Below are positions 15,448 to 22,022 of a DNA stretch of 30,204 bases, piece by piece. The notes beneath the pieces are model-generated. The model was not told the DNA's origin. It ran no database searches and was given only the letters and a program-made list of their open reading frames with translations. How positions within the stretch are numbered: position 1 is the stretch's first letter; each line of letters begins with the position of its first letter. The DNA lies in the NCBI GenBank assembly GCA_964601265.1, contig CAZRMT010000009.1, positions 1 through 30,204 of the forward strand. Reading direction: 5' to 3'. Source of the stretch: UBA4675 sp964601265 (GTDB taxonomy: Bacteria > Bacillota > Clostridia > Christensenellales > Borkfalkiaceae). Both the position numbers and the translations under genes were made by a program.

Positions 15448-16656
15448 TTATTTTGCGTAATTTATCATTCTATCTATTAGCTTGTATCCTTTTTCAATGA
15501 AAATTCCGCTTTTTTCTCCTTCTTTTTCAGAATATAAAGAACTATTCGTGCAATTATTTTTTAAGCTAGAGTAAAGAAGATAAGGCACCGGTTCTTTTGC
15601 GTGAGTTTTTATTTCAATCGGAGTGGGGTGATCGGGTAAAATCATAATAGTATAGTCGATTTTTTTATCGTCCAAACTTTGCACGATTTTTCCTACTACG
15701 TGTTCGTCAATAAGTTCGATGGCAAGCTTTTTGTTTTCTGCTTGACCTCTGTGTCCACATTCGTCGGGAGCTTCCATATGCACGTATACGAAGTCGTTTT
15801 TCTCTAACGCATTTAAAGCATACTCCGCTTTTCCGTCAAAATTGGAGTCTATATCGCCCGTAACGTTAGGAACGGAAATGTTTTCCATATTAGCAAGAAT
15901 TCCTATTCCTTTAACTAAATCGACTGCCGAAATTACCGCTCCGTTAAGCCCTGTTTTTTGTTTAAAATCGGGTAAAGAAGGTTTTGTTCCCATTCCCCAA
16001 AACCATACCGAGTTTGCGGGTCGTTTGCCTTGTTTAAGTCTTTTTAGGTTGACGGGATGATTTTTTAAAAGCTCATAAGATTTTTTCATCATTTCAAGCA
16101 ATTTGTCGTCGTATTGCGGTAAAAAATCGGTTATTTTCTTTCCGCTTATATCGTGAGGCGGAGTCAGTATAGCCTCGTGATTTCCGCATTTTGATACCAA
16201 ACAATGCCTATACGAGATACCGTTATACAACTTAAACGTTTCGTTGTTAAAGTGTTCTTTTAAAAACTCTATTAATTCTTTTGCTTCTTCCGTAGAAATT
16301 TCACCTGCACTATAGTCTACCATAGTTTTGTTTTCGTAACACGGTTCGTCTGAAAGGGTTACGAGGTTACATCTATAAGTGGTGTCTTCTTCGGTTAAGT
16401 TGATACCCATACTTACTGCTTCTATGCAAGAACGTCCTTTATAATAAAGTTTAGGATTATATCCGAGTACAGCCAAATTGCAAACGTCGCTACCAGGTTT
16501 AAAACCGTCTGTTACGGTTTTTACCATTCCGAGTTCGCCAAGTTTTGCAAGTCTGTCTATGTTGGGCTTATAAGCCATTTCTAAAGGTGTTTTATTATCA
16601 AAATCTTTAAGCGGTCTGTCCGCCATTCCGTCGCCTAAAATTACTATATACTTCAT
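15448..16656 (-). CDS. ApgM-type (COG3635) cofactor-independent phosphoglycerate mutase family protein; possible homoserine kinase analogue
   Basis: This 402-aa member of the alkaline-phosphatase/iPGM superfamily, archaeal-type branch, shows the metal site D9 in ILGDGMAD, the nucleophile-type S56 in KPGSDVCNLAVLGYNP, APDECGHRG, and ILPDHPTPIEIKTHAKEPVPY. Proven members interconvert 3- and 2-phosphoglycerate. Some family members next to threonine genes have been proposed as non-orthologous homoserine kinases. Here it is divergent from thrC-hom and no thrB is present, which suits the second role, but sequence alone cannot decide. The start has AGGAG (complement of 16665-16669) eight bases upstream, with its own promoter. 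Confidence 0.85.
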   Translation of the reverse strand: MKYIVILGDGMADRPLKDFDNKTPLEMAYKPNIDRLAKLGELGMVKTVTDGFKPGSDVCNLAVLGYNPKLYYKGRSCIEAVSMGINLTEEDTTYRCNLVTLSDEPCYENKTMVDYSAGEISTEEAKELIEFLKEHFNNETFKLYNGISYRHCLVSKCGNHEAILTPPHDISGKKITDFLPQYDDKLLEMMKKSYELLKNHPVNLKRLKQGKRPANSVWFWGMGTKPSLPDFKQKTGLNGAVISAVDLVKGIGILANMENISVPNVTGDIDSNFDGKAEYALNALEKNDFVYVHMEAPDECGHRGQAENKKLAIELIDEHVVGKIVQSLDDKKIDYTIMILPDHPTPIEIKTHAKEPVPYLLYSSLKNNCTNSSLYSEKEGEKSGIFIEKGYKLIDRMINYAK

Positions 16657-16676
16657 AATATTATCTCCTAATTGTA

Positions 16677-16706
16677 ATTTTACACCATAAAAATATTTTT
16701 TGTCAA
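16677..16706 (-). promoter_or_regulatory. Promoter of the apgM-like gene
   Basis: On the minus strand there is consensus TTGACA (complement of 16701-16706), an 18-base spacer and TAAAAT (complement of 16677-16682), 20 bases before the start codon. Its -35 box is 38 bases from the -35 box of the divergent thrC promoter. Confidence 0.78.
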
Positions 16707-16744
16707 TTTATAAGACAATATAATTATATTTTAGCGTATTTTAT

Positions 16745-16773
16745 TTGATAAAAAGAGAAAAATATTGTATAAT
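16745..16773 (+). promoter_or_regulatory. Promoter of thrC-hom
   Basis: TTGATA (16745-16750), 17 bases, consensus TATAAT (16768-16773), 20 bases before the thrC ATG. The short leader leaves no room for a T-box or peptide attenuator. Confidence 0.82.
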
Positions 16774-16793
16774 AAGAAAAATTGGAGAGGATT

Positions 16794-18275
16794 ATGTTTT
16801 TTGAAAGTACAAGAGGAAACAGTGAAAAGGTGACGGCGTCCAAAGCAATTATTACGGGTATAGCTCCCGACGGTGGTTTATACGTTCCGTGTTCTTTTCC
16901 TCAGGTTTCGTTAGAAGAATTAAAGAGTTTTGAAGAAAAGGATTACGCCGAAAGGACTGCGTACGTTTTATCAAAGTTTTTAGAAGAATACGACTATGAC
17001 AGATTGTTAAACGCTTGTAAAAACGCTTACGCAAAGTTTGACGGAGACCCTGCGCCTTTAGTGAAATTAGACGACAATCAGTACGTTTTGGAATTATATC
17101 ACGGTCCAACGCACGCGTTTAAAGATATGGCTTTAACCGTTTTGCCGTATTTACTAAAAGAAGGGTGTAAAATCAACGGTGAAGACAAAAACGTTCTTAT
17201 ATTAACCGCAACTAGCGGTGATACGGGCAAAGCCGCATTAGAGGGTTTTTGTGATGCCGACGGCGTAAGAATTTGTGTTTTTTATCCTAGCGAGGGCGTT
17301 AGCGAAATGCAAAAAATGCAAATGCAAACTCAAAGCGGAGCAAACGTTAACGTTTGCGGGGTAGAAGGCAACTTCGACGACTGTCAAAGTGCGGTAAAAC
17401 GTATTTTTAACGATAAAGAAGTTCAGAAAAAAATAGGAGAAAAAGGTTTTGTATTTTCTTCTGCCAATTCAATAAATTTCGGAAGACTGGCTCCGCAAAT
17501 TGCGTATTATTTTTCGGCTTATTCCGATTTAGCGCAAGTCGGAGAAATAAAATACGGAGAAAAAGTAAACTTTTGCGTGCCTACGGGTAATTTCGGAAAT
17601 ATTTTAGCTTGTTACTACGCTAAAAAAATGGGACTTCCCGTTGGAAAATTGATATGCGCATCGAATAAAAACAACGTTTTAACAGACTTTTTTAATAGCG
17701 GAAAATACGATATTAACAGAGATTTTTATAAAACGAGTTCTCCCTCTATGGATATATTGATTTCTAGCAACTTAGAAAGACTTATATATGAAGTTACGGG
17801 AAGGAATTCTATTCTCACCGCTCAAAGAATGAAAAATTTGGTTGAAAATGGCGTTTACGAAGTAACTAAAAACGAAAAAGACGAGTTATTGTCCGATTTT
17901 TACGCAAGTTACTGTAACGAAGAAGAATCTCGTTCGATTATTAACGCTTATTTTGAAGATTACGATTATGCGGTTGACCCGCATACTTCGGTTGCGTTAA
18001 AAGTTACCGACGATTTTAGGGATAATTTCAGCGAAGACGAAAAAGTTGTTTGTTTGTCAACGGCAAGCCCTTATAAGTTCCCTACAGACGTATTAAGAGC
18101 GATGACGGGCAAAACGGTAACAGACCCCTTTACCGCAAGTAACAAAATAAGCGATTTAACCGCTATGCCTATTCCCGAAAGCATAAAGCTGTTAAAGAGC
18201 AAAGAAAAAAGATTTACAAAAACCATAAAAAGAGAAAATATTTTAAACGAAGTACTTGAATTTTTAAACAGATAA
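16794..18275 (+). CDS. thrC: Threonine synthase
   Basis: ThrC converts O-phosphohomoserine to threonine with pyridoxal phosphate. The 493-aa protein is of the long type: FESTRG at the start, the PLP lysine K110 in HGPTHAFKDMAL, TATSGDTGKAALEG (cofactor phosphate contact), YPSEGVSEMQKMQM, and VPTGNFGNILA. I place the start at ATG 16794, preceded by GGAGAGG (16784-16790). An in-frame TTG at 16782 lies across that site and is unlikely. It is followed after 12 bases by hom, giving a thrC-hom operon. Its substrate needs a homoserine kinase, and none of the GHMP type lies here. Confidence 0.96.
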   Translation: MFFESTRGNSEKVTASKAIITGIAPDGGLYVPCSFPQVSLEELKSFEEKDYAERTAYVLSKFLEEYDYDRLLNACKNAYAKFDGDPAPLVKLDDNQYVLELYHGPTHAFKDMALTVLPYLLKEGCKINGEDKNVLILTATSGDTGKAALEGFCDADGVRICVFYPSEGVSEMQKMQMQTQSGANVNVCGVEGNFDDCQSAVKRIFNDKEVQKKIGEKGFVFSSANSINFGRLAPQIAYYFSAYSDLAQVGEIKYGEKVNFCVPTGNFGNILACYYAKKMGLPVGKLICASNKNNVLTDFFNSGKYDINRDFYKTSSPSMDILISSNLERLIYEVTGRNSILTAQRMKNLVENGVYEVTKNEKDELLSDFYASYCNEEESRSIINAYFEDYDYAVDPHTSVALKVTDDFRDNFSEDEKVVCLSTASPYKFPTDVLRAMTGKTVTDPFTASNKISDLTAMPIPESIKLLKSKEKRFTKTIKRENILNEVLEFLNR

Positions 18276-18287
18276 GGATTATAGCGT

Positions 18288-19565
18288 ATGAAAAAATTAG
18301 GAGTTGCAATATTAGGTTTAGGCACCGTCGGAGGCGGAACCTATGAAATTTTAACTAAAAATCACGATAAAATTTTAAAGGTTGACGGAATCGATGTTGA
18401 CGTTAAAGCTGTTTTGGAGTTGAACAAAGAAAGAGCTTTAGCGTTAGGCGTTAAAGAGAATCGTATATATAACGATATTAACGACATTGTAAAAAACCCC
18501 GAAATAGACGTTGTTGTTGAAGTAATCGGCGGAACGGGCGTTGCTAAAAAGTTTATCGAGCTTGCCCTTGAAAACGGTAAAACGGTGGTTACGGCTAATA
18601 AAGAGTTAATCGCTAAACATTGGAGCGAGCTAGAACAAATTGCTAAAACACATAACGCAGGATTTTATTTTGAGGCTAGTTGTGTTGGCGGAGTTCCTAT
18701 TATCAGGGTTTTAAACGAAGCTATGCAAGCTAATAACTTGCAATCTTTAAAAGGAATAATAAACGGAACGACAAACTTTATTTTATCAAAAATGTCTAAC
18801 GAAGGACTTTCTTACGAGTCGGTTTTAAAGGAAGCGCAAGCAAACGGTTTTGCCGAAGCTAATCCTACTGCGGATGTAGAAGGTTTCGACGCTACTTACA
18901 AATTATCTATTTTGTCTTCTTTGGCGTTTAATAAAAAAGTTCCGCTTTCAAAGATATATAGAGAAGGAATAACCAACGTAGACACTTTGGATATTTCCTA
19001 CGGAAAAGAATTAGGTTACACTTTAAAGCTTTTAGCTATTGCAAAAGACACTCCTTCCGGAATAGAGGCGAGAGTTCACCCCGCATTTATAAAAGACGAT
19101 AATCCTTTATCTTCCGTAAGCGGAGCTTTTAACGCAGTAATGTTACACGGCGACATGGTAGAAGACGTGATGCTTTACGGAAAAGGAGCGGGTTCGCTTC
19201 CTACGGGTTCGGCAATCGTGTCCGACGTAATTTTTGCGGGTAAGGTTAACAAACATAGATATTCTAGTTTCGATAACACTGACGAAGCCGGTGAAAAAAC
19301 TATATTCAATCAGAATTTTGAAACGAGATATTATATCAGATTAACGACCGAAAACGTTGTGGGTGTACTTAAAGACGTTACGGGAATTTTCTGTGACCAC
19401 GATATAAGCATTACCGCTATCACTCAAAAAGAAGTCGTAGGTGATAATGCGTCTATAATATTTATTACCGACGTCACAAGCGAAAATCAAGTTAAGCAAG
19501 CGCTAAATGAAATAAACGCTTTAAAAACGCTTAAAAAGATAGACGCTTTGATAAGAGTTGAATAA
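18288..19565 (+). CDS. hom: Homoserine dehydrogenase with C-terminal ACT domain
   Basis: Hom reduces aspartate semialdehyde to homoserine with NAD(P)H, the branch point to threonine and methionine. The 425-aa protein has the dinucleotide motif GLGTVGGG (10-17), the VVTANKELIA and FEASCVGGVPIIR segments, the catalytic-region NGTTNFILSKM, and PTADVEGFDATYKL. An ACT domain (about 348-425, DVTGIFCDHDISITAITQ) implies allosteric feedback, usually by threonine. AAGGA (18274-18278) lies nine bases before the ATG and overlaps the thrC stop. It is not fused to aspartokinase. A strong terminator follows. Confidence 0.96.
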   Translation: MKKLGVAILGLGTVGGGTYEILTKNHDKILKVDGIDVDVKAVLELNKERALALGVKENRIYNDINDIVKNPEIDVVVEVIGGTGVAKKFIELALENGKTVVTANKELIAKHWSELEQIAKTHNAGFYFEASCVGGVPIIRVLNEAMQANNLQSLKGIINGTTNFILSKMSNEGLSYESVLKEAQANGFAEANPTADVEGFDATYKLSILSSLAFNKKVPLSKIYREGITNVDTLDISYGKELGYTLKLLAIAKDTPSGIEARVHPAFIKDDNPLSSVSGAFNAVMLHGDMVEDVMLYGKGAGSLPTGSAIVSDVIFAGKVNKHRYSSFDNTDEAGEKTIFNQNFETRYYIRLTTENVVGVLKDVTGIFCDHDISITAITQKEVVGDNASIIFITDVTSENQVKQALNEINALKTLKKIDALIRVE

Positions 19566-19569
19566 TTTT

Positions 19570-19598
19570 AACGCCGATTATATCGGCGTTTTTTTTGG
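19570..19598 (+). terminator. Rho-independent terminator of thrC-hom
   Basis: AACGCCGAT (19570-19578) and ATCGGCGTT (19582-19590) form a perfect 9-bp stem with a TAT loop, followed by a long T-run. It lies five bases after the hom stop. Confidence 0.95.
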
Positions 19599-19654
19599 TT
19601 ATAAATAAATTTTTTAAAATAGCATATAATAAGGCAGGTTTTTAAAGTTTACTA

Positions 19655-19683
19655 TTGACATAACGGATAAAAAATTTTAAAAT
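19655..19683 (+). promoter_or_regulatory. Probable promoter of the kinase-SDR pair, very short leader
   Basis: Consensus TTGACA (19655-19660), 17 bases, TAAAAT (19678-19683). The expected start of transcription is near 19690, only about ten bases before the ATG at 19700 and at the edge of AGGTG (19690-19694), so the leader would be nearly absent. Confidence 0.55.
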
Positions 19684-19699
19684 ATTTTTAGGTGAAAAA

Positions 19700-20575
19700 A
19701 TGATATACGACGTTAATGAAATAAATTTTTTATCAAAAAGTAAAGACGTTTTCCGTGACGAAAACTATTTTAAACAAGTTGACGAAATTGCTTTTTCAAT
19801 ATTAAAGAAAATCAATGAAAAGCCCATAATTTTAATAAACGGTCCGTCTGGTGCGGGAAAAACGACTTTAACCCAAAATCTTGTTAAAAGATTAAACAAA
19901 AAGGGTAAAAAGTGTCACTATATTTCTATGGATAACTATTTTTATTCCATAAATCCCGAAGAGTATGCAAACGGTGCGTCTCCCGATTACGAATATCCTT
20001 TAAGGGTTGAATTTCCGTTACTTAACGCACACTTAAAAAAAATGCTTAATTTTGAAGCTATAAATATGCCCACTTTTGATTTTACTCGTTCTGTCAGGAG
20101 CGATATAACTATCAGAATAGAACGAGAAAAGGATTCGTTTATTTTTTTAGAGGGAATTCATTCGTTTAATACGGACTACTTGGATACCGAAAACGCCTTA
20201 AAGGTATACGTTGACGTTTGCGACGGAGTTAGCTATGACGGCGTAACGCTATCTTCGAGAAAGATTAGGTTGTTGAGGCGAATATCTAGGGATTTTTTGT
20301 CCAGAGGCAGAAAGTTTTCTCAAACGATAAATCAGTTTGAAAACGTTTCCGAGGGTGAAGAGCTTTATATTAAGCCTTTTTTAAAGGACATTGATTTTTC
20401 CGTAAACAGTTTTTTGCCGTATGAGTTAGGGTGCTACAAGTCGTCGCTTTATAATGCAATATTTGATATAGACGAGGAAAAGTTGGACGACGTAAAATTC
20501 GTTTTAAATGCGATAGAGTGCGTTTCACCGAATAATATTAAAGAGTTTTCACCTATAAAGGAGTTTATAAAATGA
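19700..20575 (+). CDS. Uridine-kinase-like P-loop kinase (Udk/PRK family)
   Basis: The 291-aa cytoplasmic protein has Walker A GPSGAGKTT (G48-T56, K54) preceded by IILING, then SMDNYFY, the usual substrate-site segment of uridine and phosphoribulokinase-type kinases, and FLEGIHSF as the Walker B strand region. R-rich RKIRLLRRISRDFLSRGR looks like the lid. The N-terminal 35 residues precede the P-loop, and the C-terminal 60 residues do not match uridine kinase closely. Phosphorylation of a nucleoside or related small molecule is likely; uridine is a guess. Its stop overlaps the SDR gene's ATG, so the two are coupled. AGGTG is its ribosome site. Confidence 0.8.
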   Translation: MIYDVNEINFLSKSKDVFRDENYFKQVDEIAFSILKKINEKPIILINGPSGAGKTTLTQNLVKRLNKKGKKCHYISMDNYFYSINPEEYANGASPDYEYPLRVEFPLLNAHLKKMLNFEAINMPTFDFTRSVRSDITIRIEREKDSFIFLEGIHSFNTDYLDTENALKVYVDVCDGVSYDGVTLSSRKIRLLRRISRDFLSRGRKFSQTINQFENVSEGEELYIKPFLKDIDFSVNSFLPYELGCYKSSLYNAIFDIDEEKLDDVKFVLNAIECVSPNNIKEFSPIKEFIK

Positions 20576-21330
20576 ACGATATAGTGATAACGGGCGCAAG
20601 CTCGGGAATGGGTAAAGAGTTTGCAAAACAATCGGACAAGCTCGGTTACAAAAGAATGTTTTTAATAGCGAGAAATACCGAAAAAATGCAAGAGCTTGCT
20701 TCTTCTTTAACAACGCCTTGCGTTATAATAAGCGTCGATTTAACCGATAATAACGCTTTAAACGAGATAGAAACCGTGTTTGAGCGTGAAAACGCAGAAA
20801 TATCCTTACTTATAAACGGTGCGGGGTTTGGCGTGTTTAACGAGTTTGAAACGAGTGATAAAGTCGATATAAACGGAATGATAGATTTAAACGATAAAGC
20901 CTTGGTGAATCTTACTTATTTGTCGTTAAAACGTATGCGTGAGGACGCTAGAATAATAAACGTTGCCTCTATTGCGGCGTTTGAGCCGATTCCTTACGGG
21001 GCGATATACGGTGCGAGTAAATCGTTTGTTTTAAGTTTTTCAAGGGCGTTAAATAGAGAGCTCAGAAAAAGAAAAATTCACGTTATGGCGCTTTGTCCGT
21101 ATTGGACGGCTACGGGCTTTTTCGATAGAGGGAACAAAAAGGGCGTAATTAAAAAATTCGACTGTATGTATTCTTCGGAATTTGTAGTAAAAAAAGCGTT
21201 TAAAGCTTTAAAAAAGAAAAAAGATTACGTAGTCCCCGGGGCGTATGCAAGCTTTGTGGCAAAACTTTCAAAAATATTACCTCATAAACTTATTATGAAA
21301 ATGTTTATGAAACAACAATCGTTAAAATAA
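20572..21330 (+). CDS. Short-chain dehydrogenase/reductase (SDR)
   Basis: This 252-aa classical SDR has the cofactor motif TGASSGMG (residues 7-14), the structural NGAG, and the catalytic set S133 (VASIAAF), Y146 and K150 (YGASK). The DL pair after the third strand and the lack of an acidic residue at the end of beta-2 (IARN) hint at NADP(H). The C-terminus is basic (KKKKDYVVP, KMFMKQQ). Family members of this shape (DltE/YqjQ-like) reduce or oxidise diverse alcohols and ketones, and the substrate cannot be told. It is coupled to the upstream kinase by an ATGA overlap and followed by a terminator. Confidence 0.88.
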   Translation: MNDIVITGASSGMGKEFAKQSDKLGYKRMFLIARNTEKMQELASSLTTPCVIISVDLTDNNALNEIETVFERENAEISLLINGAGFGVFNEFETSDKVDINGMIDLNDKALVNLTYLSLKRMREDARIINVASIAAFEPIPYGAIYGASKSFVLSFSRALNRELRKRKIHVMALCPYWTATGFFDRGNKKGVIKKFDCMYSSEFVVKKAFKALKKKKDYVVPGAYASFVAKLSKILPHKLIMKMFMKQQSLK

Positions 21331-21334
21331 AAAT

Positions 21335-21364
21335 AACAAAAGTCGTTTACGGCTTTTGTTTTTT
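21335..21364 (+). terminator. Terminator after the SDR gene
   Basis: AACAAAAGTCGT (21335-21346) pairs with ACGGCTTTTGTT (21349-21360) with one wobble, followed by TTTT. The ribosome site of the next gene (AAGGTG) starts immediately after. Confidence 0.85.
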
Positions 21365-21374
21365 AAGGTGTGAT

Positions 21375-22022
21375 ATGAAATATAAATTTATCGGGTTTGA
21401 TTTAGACGGAACGCTTGTAAATACCTTTCCGTATATAATAAATTCATATAAAAAGGCTTTATTAACCGTGTACGGAAAGATTGAGGAAAGCGATGAGAGT
21501 ATAAAATCAAAAATCGGTATTCCCGTTACGGAATTTTTTAAATCTTACCCCGAAAAAGACCAAGAAAAACTACTTGAATTATATTTAAAAGACAACGACC
21601 GTTCTCAAAAAAACGGGGTTCCTTTTTTTGACGGAATAATAGATATGCTTTATGCTTTAAAAGGAAAGGTAAAACTTGGTTTAATTTCTTCTAAACGTAA
21701 AATACCGTTGCTCGAATGGGTTAAAAAGGAAAAGTTGGAAAGTGTTTTCGACGTGATAATCGGTAAAGAGGATACTCTTTTAAATAAGCCTAACGCAGAG
21801 CCTTTAAAAAAGGCAATGCAACTAGCAAAGGTATTACCTAACGAAACGTTATACGTCGGCGACGCACGCTATGACGTTATGTGTGCAAAAAATGCGGGAG
21901 TAGATGCTTGCGTTGTCGGTTGGAACGCTTTCGGAAAAGAATATTTCGACGATTTAGCTCCCGAATTCTATGCGTTAAACATAAAATATATTTTAGATTT
22001 GGTGGAAAAAAATGAGACCTGA
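21375..22022 (+). CDS. HAD-superfamily hydrolase (phosphoglycolate phosphatase / PpaX-like)
   Basis: This 215-aa HAD phosphatase with an alpha-helical cap has motif I FDLDGTLVNT (nucleophile D9, D11), motif II ISSKR, a lysine in the NKPNAEPLKKA segment (motif III), and motif IV VGDARYD (D163, D167). The closest named groups are phosphoglycolate phosphatase and the pyrophosphatase PpaX, which hydrolyse small phosphates; the real substrate is unknown. AAGGTG (21365-21370) precedes the ATG and sits directly after the SDR terminator. The last 11 bases overlap the start of the helicase gene in another frame, so the two are co-translated. Confidence 0.88.
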   Translation: MKYKFIGFDLDGTLVNTFPYIINSYKKALLTVYGKIEESDESIKSKIGIPVTEFFKSYPEKDQEKLLELYLKDNDRSQKNGVPFFDGIIDMLYALKGKVKLGLISSKRKIPLLEWVKKEKLESVFDVIIGKEDTLLNKPNAEPLKKAMQLAKVLPNETLYVGDARYDVMCAKNAGVDACVVGWNAFGKEYFDDLAPEFYALNIKYILDLVEKNET

